64,000 bases of DNA from Flagellimonas sp. CMM7 (GCF_021390195.1 NZ_CP090003.1:2618501-2682500), one strand, 5' to 3'; numbered from the stretch's first letter, positions 34,856 to 44,208 are shown. Made by a program: numbers and translations. Notes: generated by a model from the letters alone, not told the origin.

Positions 34856-36004
34856 CTATTTTGATATGGTGATTATGTTGTTTTCTATTTCATAAGTAAA
34901 AGGTGTGCTAGAAGCTATTGTATTTAAAATAGTTTCAATACGTTCGTTCTGAAACTCTCCCATGAATATCTCATTGTTCAAGCTTTCTGCATTATTGATT
35001 ATTGAAACATTATGTGCCCTTTCAAGTTTTCGCAGTATTTGTTCAAATGACAGATTGTCTATGATCAATCTATTTTCCATCCAACTCGTGAAGGTGCGCA
35101 CGTCGACCTTCTGTTTTGTCAAAGTGCCGTTCTCTTTGGCAAATGCTGCCTGATAACTTGGACTAAGAAGGATTTTTGTGTCAGGATTGGAGTTCTCATA
35201 AACATTAACGGAACCCTCTACCAATGTGGTGGAGATTTCACCATCCGATTTATAGGCAGATACGTTGAACTGCGTTCCCAAAACCTTAATATCTAGGTTT
35301 TCCGCATTAACAATAAAAGGTCTTTTTTCATCTTTGGTGACATCAAAAAATGCTTCACCTTCCAAATAAACCATACGATTTTGAGCGGATGTATTTAAGT
35401 TTTTTGGAAACCGTAACCTAGATCCGGAATTTAGCCAAACCTTTGTTCCATCAGAAAGTGTTATCCTGAATTTTTGACCATAAGGGATATAAACTTCGTT
35501 GAAAACTATATTATCATCAGATGGATTTGCTATTTGACTAAAATCCAAACCTGTTGATTCTTTTTCTGCTATGACATTACCTTTTTTGTCTGTAAGTACC
35601 TTCCTGTTATCCGCAGCTATTACTTGTTGCGTTCCATCTGCAAGGGTAATCACAATTTGATTGGCTAGACTATTTGTCAGCGTTGATTCAGAATCACCTT
35701 TATTGTTAAATTGGGAGACGTATATAAAGCTTACAGTAGCTAAGAGGCCTATAAAAAGAGCTGCATAACGAACCAAGTGAAGCTTTTTCCTTCTTACGAC
35801 TCTGCCCTTGTCCACAGCAATCATGAATTCCTTAAAAGCATCTTTTCCATCAAAGTGATGGTGCAAATTATTTTCCGACCTATTTTTTATCTCTTTTTTA
35901 AAAGCGCTTAGGTTTTCCTTATTGGCTAGCACCCACTTTTTTAATCGTTTTCTTTCGTTAGCGGAAATAGTTCGGTTTAAAAATTTCTCAATTAAATCTT
36001 GCAT
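34856..36004 (-). CDS. fecR: FecR family anti-sigma factor
   Basis: A 382-residue inner-membrane regulator. An N-terminal cytoplasmic helical part (about 1-75) binds sigma, one helix (about 80-100, A-A-L-F-I-G-L-L-A-T) spans the membrane, the FecR domain has S-D-G-T-K-V-W-L-N-S-G-S-R-L-R-F near 190, and DUF4974 closes the C-terminus (L-S-F-E-Q-I-L-R-K-L). It transmits the receptor's STN signal to the sigma factor encoded divergently. 79 bases upstream of the receptor gene in the same direction. Confidence 0.93.
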   Translation of the reverse strand: MQDLIEKFLNRTISANERKRLKKWVLANKENLSAFKKEIKNRSENNLHHHFDGKDAFKEFMIAVDKGRVVRRKKLHLVRYAALFIGLLATVSFIYVSQFNNKGDSESTLTNSLANQIVITLADGTQQVIAADNRKVLTDKKGNVIAEKESTGLDFSQIANPSDDNIVFNEVYIPYGQKFRITLSDGTKVWLNSGSRLRFPKNLNTSAQNRMVYLEGEAFFDVTKDEKRPFIVNAENLDIKVLGTQFNVSAYKSDGEISTTLVEGSVNVYENSNPDTKILLSPSYQAAFAKENGTLTKQKVDVRTFTSWMENRLIIDNLSFEQILRKLERAHNVSIINNAESLNNEIFMGEFQNERIETILNTIASSTPFTYEIENNIITISK

Positions 36005-36092
36005 TTTTGATAGTCTTACATCTCTATGATACGAATTTGATAAAAAACCCCTACTTTTTTTATAAATTTTATACTTTAGCCTATATTTTTTT

Positions 36093-36641
36093 ATGATGAA
36101 CGAAAAAATACTGGTAGCAAATTTGAAGAAGGGCGACGTAGATGCCTATGAGTATTTGTTCAATGAATACTATGATTGGCTGTGTAATTATATCTTTAAA
36201 CTAAGCGGTAATAGAAGCCTTTCCAAGGACATTGTTCAAGAGACAATGATTAAGATTTGGGAAAAGAAACATCAGATAACTATTCGAGAATCGCTTAAGG
36301 CATATCTCTTTAAATCATGTCATAATCAATTTTTACTTCAACTAAGAAAGGACAAAAAGAAACCGGATCTTTTAGATAGGATTCGATGGGAGACGATTTA
36401 CGATAGCTATTTTGAACTTAAGGAAGATGATGATCTTATAAGAGCTAGCTATAACAAACTGGAAGAACTCATTGACAAGCTGCCGCCAAAATGCAAGGAG
36501 ATTTTTATCATGAACAAGTTGGAGCGCAGAAAGTATAGGGAAATTGCGGAGGATATGGGCATTTCCATCAAAACTGTGGAGAACCAAATGTCCAAGGCCT
36601 TACGGATAATTAGAGAGAATGCTTCGGTTCTTTTGTTTTGA
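36093..36641 (+). CDS. FecI-like ECF RNA polymerase sigma factor
   Basis: A 182-residue sigma-70 family protein. Region 2 (about 25-90) has Y-D-W-L-C-N-Y and K-D-I-V-Q-E-T-M-I-K-I-W-E-K; region 4 (about 125-180) has L-P-P-K-C-K-E-I-F and Y-R-E-I-A-E-D-M-G-I-S-I-K-T-V-E-N-Q. Typical Bacteroidota sigma. Divergent from fecR with 88 bases between. It should direct transcription of fecR-receptor when the receptor is occupied. Confidence 0.94.
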   Translation: MMNEKILVANLKKGDVDAYEYLFNEYYDWLCNYIFKLSGNRSLSKDIVQETMIKIWEKKHQITIRESLKAYLFKSCHNQFLLQLRKDKKKPDLLDRIRWETIYDSYFELKEDDDLIRASYNKLEELIDKLPPKCKEIFIMNKLERRKYREIAEDMGISIKTVENQMSKALRIIRENASVLLF

Positions 36642-36699
36642 TATTATCTAATTACCAATTCTCTTTTTCAAGTAGTGTTAATCACACAAAATGTATTGC

Positions 36700-37596
36700 T
36701 TACACCGCTGCGGGTGTTACTATGCCATCTTTAGAACGACCTAGCTTAATATTTACCAATATCTCATGCAAAGTTTCAGTGGCAAGCCCATGAAGCACAA
36801 GACGATATGCGGCGGTATATGTGGAAGTTGGTACCATGGGGTGCTTGTTGTTAACTAGCCCTAAATGTCCTGGTGTTCCCAATATTTGGGTGGTATAAAT
36901 TGCAACGGTCTCGTCTAATTGCAAGGAATTTGAAGCTCTTACAAAATCATTTGCAGTGAGAAAGAGTTGGTAAAAGGGGGTAAACAATTCTATTGCAGAT
37001 CTAAGGTCAAGGACGTTTGTCCATTTCTTTGGAAATTCAATATGCTTAAACTGATTTTCAGAAACCATACTTAGATTTAATGTATCCTGCTTTTGTAGTA
37101 CCAATCCTTTTTCTTTCAATTCACTGTTTAGCTTAATTACAAAATTGTACAGGTTTAAATCATGATTTAGGAAAAGATCATCTTTAACGTCATTAAAATC
37201 ATAAGGTTTTAAAGGACTTGTGGTAACTTGAATTCCGTCTACATTTTTGGCAACAAACTCCAATATTTCGCTTCCTGCATGAAAATGACGAAAAATCAAT
37301 AGATTGGCATCAGGGCTAACAAAACGTTTTAATCCCCATGCCAAAATTCTATGGAGGGCCTTGGAAGAATTAAAGAATTTTGGAAAGAAAAACTTAAAAA
37401 TGTGGATGAAGAACATTGATATTTTTGACCAAAATTTAATGAACGGAAGCAGATATCTGGTTGATCTGCTGTTATTGTCCCGCATTAGGGCCTGCTTGGT
37501 CAAATTATTAATTGGGATACTACTGTCCAGATACATTGCCAGCCAAGGATTGGGGTCTCTGGTATCATGATTTTTTATGTCAAATTGATTATCCAT
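36700..37596 (-). CDS. DUF6999-like protein, partner of the ketosynthase fusion
   Basis: A 298-residue, mostly helical protein which I recognise only loosely as DUF6999. A hydrophobic helix (I-S-M-F-F-I-H-I-F-K-F-F) lies near 60-72. Spaced acidic and histidine residues occur in predicted helices: R-H-F-H-A-G-S-E near 103, L-N-H-D-L near 143, L-D-E-T near 228 and L-H-G-L-A-T-E-T-L-H-E near 272-282, compatible with a metal site, but this is inference. Ten bases after the ketosynthase fusion gene on the same strand, so they form a transcriptional and probably functional pair. No characterised homologue is known to me. Confidence 0.8.
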   Translation of the reverse strand: MDNQFDIKNHDTRDPNPWLAMYLDSSIPINNLTKQALMRDNNSRSTRYLLPFIKFWSKISMFFIHIFKFFFPKFFNSSKALHRILAWGLKRFVSPDANLLIFRHFHAGSEILEFVAKNVDGIQVTTSPLKPYDFNDVKDDLFLNHDLNLYNFVIKLNSELKEKGLVLQKQDTLNLSMVSENQFKHIEFPKKWTNVLDLRSAIELFTPFYQLFLTANDFVRASNSLQLDETVAIYTTQILGTPGHLGLVNNKHPMVPTSTYTAAYRLVLHGLATETLHEILVNIKLGRSKDGIVTPAAV

Positions 37597-37605
37597 GTCT
37601 GTAAA

Positions 37606-39453
37606 TTAGTAATTACCCAGCTCTTTTAACTGTAAATGATATAATAGTGCTGTAGTTTTTGCTGTTTTGGCAATTTGCCTTGCCAGTTCCATATTCATTA
37701 ATGGGTGATTCAAGGCCTCTTCTAAATGATGAAAATGGTTTTCATCTGCCACACCATGATAGGTTAAAAATGAAACCTGGTTGTCTTCAAGTTTAAGTTG
37801 GTCCTGAATTAGGTTTCCCCAATACCCAGCAAGCCGTTTTCCAATGCCTTCTATAATAAACATTGCCCCTAACAGGTCAATAGGATTTGGACTACTTGCC
37901 CTCTGAAACATGAAGGAGGACAAAGCCGCACTTCCAATATTTTTTTCTCCAAGCTGAATTTTTTCCAAGGACTCTCCAAGTGCCACATAGTTTTTTTCCA
38001 AGAGCTGAAAGTCTTTGTGTTCAGTAGCCGTATGTTTTATAAAAGCAGACCTAAGCTCAAATATGGAAATATCAATATTGGATGCTGCTCTAGAAATCCA
38101 TTGAGAGCCATCAATAACCTGTTGTCTTAGATCAAACAAAAGTAATTTGTAGTTTTCAATACTAAGAGTTCCTTGATGAATCTGCTTAACAATGGGAATT
38201 TCCAATAGTTTGTTTTCAAAATCAATCCAAATTTGAGTCAATTGTCTAACCAACCATTCCGATGTTGGATTCCTGTTTATATTAAGACCTGGAGCCTCTA
38301 CTTTTCTAATTGAATATTTGGGAGCTATTTTTTTTGAGCTCCCAACTACTTTGAGTTTCATGAAAGAAGTTATAAACCTGCCGCTTTCCGGAACCATACA
38401 TATAACGGTATCGCCCTCCTTCAAATTACCAGAGTACATCAATTCTTCAAGCATTATAAACATGGATGCTGAACCCGTATTGCCTTTACTGGTTAAGTTG
38501 CTAAACCATTTTTCTTCTGGAATGTTGGCCCCACCCTTTTTTAAAAGATCTATTATGGGCTGTTTAAAATAAAGGGACGAGTAATGGCAGCAAAACCAAT
38601 CAATTTCCTCCGTAATTATTTTCCCTTGATCAATTAAGTTAAAATAGTGAGATACGCCCACTTCAATAACTTTGTTTAAAAGTCTGGTATTTTGTTTTAA
38701 ATTAATTGCACCATCTTTTGAAGCAGTCTCATAGTCAGGATAATCTAGCCATCCGTTTACATGATTATCATTACCCATGGAACCAACATACATACATAGT
38801 GGGTTCTCATTTGCGTAGGATTTTATGTCTACCCATTCTATCTGTAAAGAAAGCCCTTTGGTATTTGGTTTATTTTCCAGAACCATTGCACCGGCACCAT
38901 CGGATAGCATCCATCTTAAAAAATCAGTATCAAAAGGGATGGATTTTTGTTCTTGCCCTTCAAATCTTGATGCTTTAAAAAGCCTACTGGCAAACTCACT
39001 TCCAACGCAAAGTGCATTTTCTTTTTCATTTGCTTTAATTTGAGAATAAGCACTTTTAATGGCCATCATTCCACTTGCGCATACACTTTGAAAACTTGCT
39101 AGCTCACAATGGGCAGTATCGAGTTCTGCATGCACCAAACTGGCAAAACCTGGTACAGGGAGGTCACCTTGGGTAGTACCTGCGGAAATCATTTGCACAT
39201 CTTGATTAAGTACGCTACTTTTTTTAAGAGCGGCTTTACATGCCATTGCGGCTAATTGGGCATTGGAGTGGGTGCTTTTCTGATTTTCATCCAAGGCATA
39301 GTACCTATTCTCAATTCCATTCTGACTTAGGATTCTTGATTTGACCCTACTTGCCTTACCATGTATTTTCCCCAGATAATCTTCCATTTCTTTATTGGAA
39401 ATTGGATTGTTTGGCAGATAAACTCCTAGGGCATTGATATAAACCTCCTCCAT
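37606..39453 (-). CDS. StlD/DarB-type ketosynthase fused to heme-oxygenase-like metal oxidase domain
   Basis: A 615-residue two-domain protein. Residues 1-370 are a KAS III-like ketosynthase with an intact Cys-His-Asn triad: C125 (Q-S-V-C-A-S-G), H290 (F-C-C-H-Y-S-S) and N325 (S-K-G-N-T-G-S). StlD/DarB enzymes condense acyl chains into cyclohexanedione or dialkylresorcinol products. Residues about 400-610 are a TenA/PqqC/heme-oxygenase-like helical domain: H474/E478 in K-H-T-A-T-E-H-K, E535 in I-I-E-G-I-G, H566, D570 and H573 in Y-H-G-V-A-D-E-N-H. Those are candidate metal ligands as in non-heme diiron oxidases such as UndA-type enzymes. I infer that the ketosynthase product or a fatty acyl thioester is oxidised or decarboxylated by the C-terminal domain. 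No dialkylresorcinol aromatase or acyl carrier gene lies beside it. Confidence 0.87.
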   Translation of the reverse strand: MEEVYINALGVYLPNNPISNKEMEDYLGKIHGKASRVKSRILSQNGIENRYYALDENQKSTHSNAQLAAMACKAALKKSSVLNQDVQMISAGTTQGDLPVPGFASLVHAELDTAHCELASFQSVCASGMMAIKSAYSQIKANEKENALCVGSEFASRLFKASRFEGQEQKSIPFDTDFLRWMLSDGAGAMVLENKPNTKGLSLQIEWVDIKSYANENPLCMYVGSMGNDNHVNGWLDYPDYETASKDGAINLKQNTRLLNKVIEVGVSHYFNLIDQGKIITEEIDWFCCHYSSLYFKQPIIDLLKKGGANIPEEKWFSNLTSKGNTGSASMFIMLEELMYSGNLKEGDTVICMVPESGRFITSFMKLKVVGSSKKIAPKYSIRKVEAPGLNINRNPTSEWLVRQLTQIWIDFENKLLEIPIVKQIHQGTLSIENYKLLLFDLRQQVIDGSQWISRAASNIDISIFELRSAFIKHTATEHKDFQLLEKNYVALGESLEKIQLGEKNIGSAALSSFMFQRASSPNPIDLLGAMFIIEGIGKRLAGYWGNLIQDQLKLEDNQVSFLTYHGVADENHFHHLEEALNHPLMNMELARQIAKTAKTTALLYHLQLKELGNY

Positions 39454-39594
39454 AAATTTGATGATGAATCTTATGACAAGATAGAGCTATTGCATAAAAC
39501 AAAAAGAGTTTGTTCAGTAGTCTTCACAATTCTACTGCTACCTTCTGTAATTGATGGTCTTTTTGTCTTTTAGCAAATATGAAGCAAAATTATT

Positions 39595-40683
39595 TCATCG
39601 TAATTCTAAAAAATCTATAGCGTTTTTATAATAAATCTTGTGGAGAATTTCTTTTGAAAGTTGTAATCCTTGTGTTTTTTGGCCACGTATAACCAAAGAG
39701 TCGGAACTGCTTAGATAGCGCCATAACTTATTATAGCTTTCATCAAGATTCATTTCCTCTTCTTTGAGTTCATCTGGGGACATTATATTTTCGGGAGTAG
39801 CATTGCCATAATCTGAACCGAATAGTATTCTGTCTTGATACTTTTCAAAAAACGCCCTTACTTTTTTAGAGTCTTGGTTGGCTAAATCCCCAAATCTGGC
39901 AGCAGGTTCCACATACATATTTGAAAACCTGTCAAGGCGTTCACTAACCATCTCAACATCGTGGGACATACTTCCTAAATGGGCACACAGAATTTTTAAA
40001 TCTGGATTGTTTTCAATCCATTTGTCCCTTGCACTGATAATGGTTTCGTACGAAGGTATTTCGGGAAACTTGTAGGCGTGGTATTGTGGATTGTTTTTAT
40101 AATATCCGTAGTGCGGGTTGTTAGGATCTAATGGCCTCCAGGCTTGTTCTGGTTCCCCTATATGTGCCATTACTGGGATATTTTTTTGCTTCAGAAAATC
40201 CCAAATGGGTTGCAAGCGCGAATCATCTATTTGAATGTAATGTCCAGAGCTGTCTTTGGTCACCATCCCAAAGTTCTTCCAAACCTTGACCATTCTTGCA
40301 CCAGAATCGATTTCTCTTTTTAATTGTTGGATTGCTTGTTCCACAAAATCGGGAGAATCTATTCCTACACCGATTAATGAGGAGCAGAGAAAAAACAAAT
40401 CAGGATGTTTTTGGGCGTGAGTCAAATAAGAATCCCAGCTTCTAACGATTCCCGTGGAGTCTTTAATGGAAACATCGACTAGAACAGATTGCATATTCCA
40501 TTTTTGATGTAGTACAGGAAGGTATTCTCTGGAATACTTATAGTGTGAATGCACATCAATTTTTTTAATGGATTGTTTATCATTTACAAGTTCTGAAGTT
40601 TCTTTTGAAGCATCATTTTCAGAATTCGTTTTACAGGAAGAAACTATAATTAAAGAAGTTAAAAGCCAAACACCAATTTTCAT
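39595..40683 (-). CDS. amidohydrolase family lipoprotein
   Basis: A 362-residue exported amidohydrolase (amidohydro_2 type). Lipobox I-V-S-S-C17. Metal-binding I-D-V-H-S-H near 45, P-V-M-A-H-I-G-E near 175, C-A-H-L-G-S near 240, and a late D (F-G-S-D-Y-G-N) near 295 give a TIM-barrel binuclear or mononuclear site. Surface-tethered periplasmic versions are found in Bacteroidota; substrate unknown. Not obviously in an operon with the ketosynthase pair, which ends 141 bases away. Confidence 0.88.
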   Translation of the reverse strand: MKIGVWLLTSLIIVSSCKTNSENDASKETSELVNDKQSIKKIDVHSHYKYSREYLPVLHQKWNMQSVLVDVSIKDSTGIVRSWDSYLTHAQKHPDLFFLCSSLIGVGIDSPDFVEQAIQQLKREIDSGARMVKVWKNFGMVTKDSSGHYIQIDDSRLQPIWDFLKQKNIPVMAHIGEPEQAWRPLDPNNPHYGYYKNNPQYHAYKFPEIPSYETIISARDKWIENNPDLKILCAHLGSMSHDVEMVSERLDRFSNMYVEPAARFGDLANQDSKKVRAFFEKYQDRILFGSDYGNATPENIMSPDELKEEEMNLDESYNKLWRYLSSSDSLVIRGQKTQGLQLSKEILHKIYYKNAIDFLELR

Positions 40684-40755
40684 GACAAGATGGTTTATTT
40701 GCCTTTAAATTAATGAATTATGGCGCTTGTTTTCCTTTTTGTAAAGAAAATGGAA

Positions 40756-42447
40756 CTAATTCTTAATTCTGGAAATTAAGCCAGCATCTGTTTTTTGTAC
40801 TTCAAAGAGTCCCAGTTTTGCCAAATTTTTAGAGCTCTTATCCCATTTTTTACCACTGAGACCTGCTTTTTCCTTAAGCTCTATCAAAGGCATTTCACCG
40901 ATAGGTTTAAGAATGTCCATGATAGTTTTTTCTTCTTCCGTAAGTTCCACAGCTTTTTTTTCTGGACGCATTTGCGGAAAGAACAATACCTCTTGTATGG
41001 ATGAATTATTGGTCATCAACATGACCAAACGATCTATTCCTATTCCAATACCTGAAGTGGGAGGCATTCCGTATTCAAGCGCACGCAAAAAATCCTGATC
41101 AATGAACATGGCTTCGTCATCTCCTTTTTCAGAAAGTTTCAATTGATCTTCAAAACGTTCACGTTGATCAATGGGGTCGTTTAACTCAGAGTAAGCGTTT
41201 GCCAGTTCCTTGCCATTTACCATGAGTTCAAAACGCTCGGTAAGTGCCGGATTGGTGCGGTGTTCTTTGGTCAATGGACTCATTTCTTTAGGATAGTCTG
41301 TGATAAAAGTGGGTTGCACATAAAAGTGTTCACATTTCTCTCCAAAAATCTCATCTATTAGTTTACCCACACCCATGGTTTCATCAACCTCTAGCCCTAG
41401 TTTTTGAGCAACTTCTCTCAGCTGAACTTCATTCATGCCAGCTACATCATAACCGGTATGTATTTTAATGGCTTCCAAAATAGGAACACGGGCATAAGGC
41501 GCTTTAAATTCAATTTCATTTTCCCCAACAGTAATTTTAGTACTTCCATTGGCGTCAATGGCTATTTTTTCCAATAACTGCTCTGTGGTATCCATCATCC
41601 AGTTATAGTCTTTATATGCCACATAGAGCTCCATTACGGTAAACTCAGGATTATGGGTACGATCCATTCCTTCATTTCTGAAATCTTTGGAAAATTCATA
41701 CACCCCATCAAAACCACCAACAATCAATCTTTTAAGATATAGTTCATTGGCAATTCTCAAATACAAGGGAATATTCAATGCATTGTGATGCGTTAAAAAT
41801 GGCCGCGCCGCAGCTCCACCGGGAATGGGTTGCAAAATAGGGGTCTCTACCTCTAAATACCCTTTTTCATTGTAAAACTCACGAATACTGTTTGTGATTT
41901 TTGTACGCTTGATGAAAGTCTCCTTAACAGATGGGTTTACCACCAAATCCACATAACGCTGGCGATAACGCATTTCAGGATCATTGAACTCATCATATAC
42001 GTTACCATCGGCATCTTTTTTAGGCAAAGGCAATGGTCTCAACGCTTTGCTCAATAAGCTAAATTTTTTGACCATAACGGTCTTCTCTCCTACTTGTGTG
42101 GTAAAAAGCTCACCTTCAACACCAATAATATCACCAATGTCCAATAACTTTTTGTAGACATCGTTGTAAAGGGTTTTGTCTTCCCCAGGACAGATTTCAT
42201 CTCTATTGAAATAAACTTGAATTCGCCCTTCACTATCTTGCAATTCAGCAAAGGAAGCTTTGCCTTGAATTCTTCTGGACATCAATCTACCGGAAATCAC
42301 TACCTGTTTACTTTCTTCAAAGTCACTTTTGATGCTCTTAGAAGTAGCATCAACTGGATATAACGCAGCAGGGTAGGGGTTAATTCCCATTTCCCTGAGC
42401 TTAGATAATTTTTCCCTTCGAACGATTTCCTGTTCCGATAGTTGCAT
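40756..42447 (-). CDS. lysS: lysyl-tRNA synthetase, class II
   Basis: Charges tRNA-Lys. N-terminal OB-fold (about 50-160) followed by class II motifs: motif 2 with [14 protein letters not shown] near 250 and motif 3 with G-I-G-I-G-I-D-R-L near 465. A C-terminal extension of about 65 residues after F-F-P-Q-M-R-P, helix-rich and lysine-rich, is a Bacteroidota feature. 563 residues. Its -7 promoter element is embedded in the terminator of the preceding gene. Confidence 0.97.
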   Translation of the reverse strand: MQLSEQEIVRREKLSKLREMGINPYPAALYPVDATSKSIKSDFEESKQVVISGRLMSRRIQGKASFAELQDSEGRIQVYFNRDEICPGEDKTLYNDVYKKLLDIGDIIGVEGELFTTQVGEKTVMVKKFSLLSKALRPLPLPKKDADGNVYDEFNDPEMRYRQRYVDLVVNPSVKETFIKRTKITNSIREFYNEKGYLEVETPILQPIPGGAAARPFLTHHNALNIPLYLRIANELYLKRLIVGGFDGVYEFSKDFRNEGMDRTHNPEFTVMELYVAYKDYNWMMDTTEQLLEKIAIDANGSTKITVGENEIEFKAPYARVPILEAIKIHTGYDVAGMNEVQLREVAQKLGLEVDETMGVGKLIDEIFGEKCEHFYVQPTFITDYPKEMSPLTKEHRTNPALTERFELMVNGKELANAYSELNDPIDQRERFEDQLKLSEKGDDEAMFIDQDFLRALEYGMPPTSGIGIGIDRLVMLMTNNSSIQEVLFFPQMRPEKKAVELTEEEKTIMDILKPIGEMPLIELKEKAGLSGKKWDKSSKNLAKLGLFEVQKTDAGLISRIKN

Positions 42448-42458
42448 AGTCTATAAAA

Positions 42459-42494
42459 AATTAAAGCGCAAAATTACACTTTTGCGCTTTAATT
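42459..42494 (-). terminator. terminator of the thioredoxin-like gene, containing the lysS -7 element
   Basis: Fifteen-base perfect stem AATTAAAGCGCAAAA with its complement around loop TTACAC. The minus-strand TAATTTTG (complement of 42469-42476) straddles loop and stem, fits TAnnTTTG, and is 21 bases before the lysS ATG. Confidence 0.88.
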
Positions 42495-42496
42495 CC

Positions 42497-43054
42497 TTAC
42501 TTGCTCTTGCTTAATGTGGCATAATTAGGGGTGTATGGTTTCCCGCTTACGATTTGAACCATGTCTTCTTCCAAAGATTCAATGGGAGTTTCCACTATTC
42601 TATTTACTTCTTTACCGTCTTTAAAGAAAACCATTGTGGGCACTTTTATGATATTTAGACCTTTTTCTTCCCCAGTTGGACTGGTCTTTACAAACCCCTT
42701 CCTACGATCAAGAGCGATGATTTCCAATTTGCTCATTGGAAAGTTGGCAGTTTCTAATATTTTAATGATTCTAGGTACTTCTCTCTTGCTATCACCGCAC
42801 CATGTGCCTAGGAACAATTTAATTTGATGGCGCTTTAGTGGTTTTTTAATAGCCTTGATCAAAGTTTCATCAACATCATAAGATTGATGGCCTTGTTGGA
42901 ACCAAGCTTGATACGTTTCTGAATTTAGACCATCAAGGTTAATTTTTCCCAACAAGAATTTTTTGCCATTTTCTAAGGTAATTTCCTTGTTAAATTCTTG
43001 GGAGAAAATCAGAGAGGAACTAATAAATAATGCCGTTACTAAAATTGATTTCAT
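42497..43054 (-). CDS. thioredoxin-fold protein with single-cysteine C-G-D-S site
   Basis: A 185-residue protein with a signal peptide (about 1-19, ending I-F-S-Q-E). The thioredoxin fold has L-G-T-W-C-G-D-S-K-R-E-V-P near 82-94, the C-G-D-S position normally C-x-x-C, so only the first cysteine is present; cis-Pro follows in K-V-P-T-M-V. Flavobacterial relatives with C-G-D-S are common. It probably acts as a reductase accessory or a non-redox chaperone in the periplasm. Confidence 0.88.
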   Translation of the reverse strand: MKSILVTALFISSSLIFSQEFNKEITLENGKKFLLGKINLDGLNSETYQAWFQQGHQSYDVDETLIKAIKKPLKRHQIKLFLGTWCGDSKREVPRIIKILETANFPMSKLEIIALDRRKGFVKTSPTGEEKGLNIIKVPTMVFFKDGKEVNRIVETPIESLEEDMVQIVSGKPYTPNYATLSKSK

Positions 43055-43171
43055 AATTCTCGGTTTTTAAGTTTAGAACCGAAAATTCAATAAAATCAAT
43101 TGGCAATTGGGTTTTGTATAGATGGAAATTGGGACTAGACCCTAGGTGGATTTTTTAAAATATGGGTATTT

Positions 43172-44206
43172 TCATTCAATATCCTTTCGTGATTCAAGAT
43201 TAAGCTTTTTGTAGATACTGTTGATATGGGTTTTTACCGTGCTTAAACTTATAAAAAGTGAAGAAGCAATTTCCTTGTTGGTTTTTCCTTTACGCATTGC
43301 ATCAAAAATTTTGAGTTCTTGAGATGTCAAAATCTTTGGAGCCAATTTGTCAATTTTTCTTTTACGGTTTTTTATAACATGGTAACCCGATTGGAGAATT
43401 AATAGGCCCAACAAGAGGTATGCAAAATAACTTATAGGTAAGTTGTTTCCATCTTTCGATTCCTTTTCAATTATAAGTTTATCTGCTCGGTGTTCATTTT
43501 CATATTGTTTTGTAAATGATGCATTGGGATATTTATTTAGAAGTCGAATCCAAAGTTTGGAGTAATAGGTATTCGATTCTAGATCTACCATATAGTAATC
43601 ATGTGTCTCATTCTTTCTATCCGATAAAAAGTCATAGATATACAATTCAGCCAATGGTTCATCCGACTTTTCTGCAAAATCCTGTAATATATTGAACCAT
43701 TTTTTTGAATTAAGGGAAGTACTCGATTCGCTAGTGTAATCCATGAATTCAAATATCATTTCTTCTTTTAGCGCATCAATATCCAGAAAAATGGATGACT
43801 TGGAATTGGTTGAAGTAATAGTGCATAATGCTTGGTTCTCGAATGATGTGGGAAACTGAAGGGTATCTTTATTGTTTGCAATAAAAAGCACACTTTCACT
43901 ATTGTCGCATTGTCCTAAAAAATGGTTGGCTTTTAGCTCATCTGAACATCCGTCCAAATGAAGTTGGTATACTCGGTTGTCTGCCAAAAGATTATTTCCT
44001 TCAAATTGAAAATACCCTAAGGAGTCCACTAAAGTTTTTTGGATGATTTGATCTAGATAGATCCGTGAGGATTTTCTATAATCTTCTATCAATGATAGAT
44101 ATATTACCCTGCCTTCATTTTCTTTGGATACTTGCCCTGAGAAATGATATTGCCCCAGCCCGGTAAAAGCGTTTAGAAGAATAAAAAGAAATATGAAAAT
44201 CCGCAT
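43172..44206 (-). CDS. membrane-anchored LuxR-type regulator
   Basis: A 344-residue protein with a signal peptide (1-18), an exported N-terminal domain (about 20-245; two cysteines in D-G-C-S-D-E and G-Q-C-D-N), one transmembrane helix (about 252-270, F-A-Y-L-L-L-G-L-L-I-L), and a cytoplasmic LuxR helix-turn-helix (about 285-344, L-T-S-Q-E-L-K-I-F-D-A, T-N-K-E-I-A-S-S-L-F-I-S-L-S-T-V-K-T-H). This arrangement passes an outside signal directly to a DNA-binding domain. The signal and targets are unknown; it is divergent from the Pmp3/lipoprotein pair. Confidence 0.85.
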   Translation of the reverse strand: MRIFIFLFILLNAFTGLGQYHFSGQVSKENEGRVIYLSLIEDYRKSSRIYLDQIIQKTLVDSLGYFQFEGNNLLADNRVYQLHLDGCSDELKANHFLGQCDNSESVLFIANNKDTLQFPTSFENQALCTITSTNSKSSIFLDIDALKEEMIFEFMDYTSESSTSLNSKKWFNILQDFAEKSDEPLAELYIYDFLSDRKNETHDYYMVDLESNTYYSKLWIRLLNKYPNASFTKQYENEHRADKLIIEKESKDGNNLPISYFAYLLLGLLILQSGYHVIKNRKRKIDKLAPKILTSQELKIFDAMRKGKTNKEIASSLFISLSTVKTHINSIYKKLNLESRKDIE

Positions 44207-44208
44207 GT

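Noticed and set aside
31528..36641. Polysaccharide utilisation locus
   Set aside because: No SusD and no carbohydrate-active enzymes are adjacent.
36700..39453. Flexirubin or aryl polyene cluster
   Set aside because: A DarB-type ketosynthase is present, but no acyl carrier proteins, ketoreductases, dehydratases or DarA-like aromatase are in the region.
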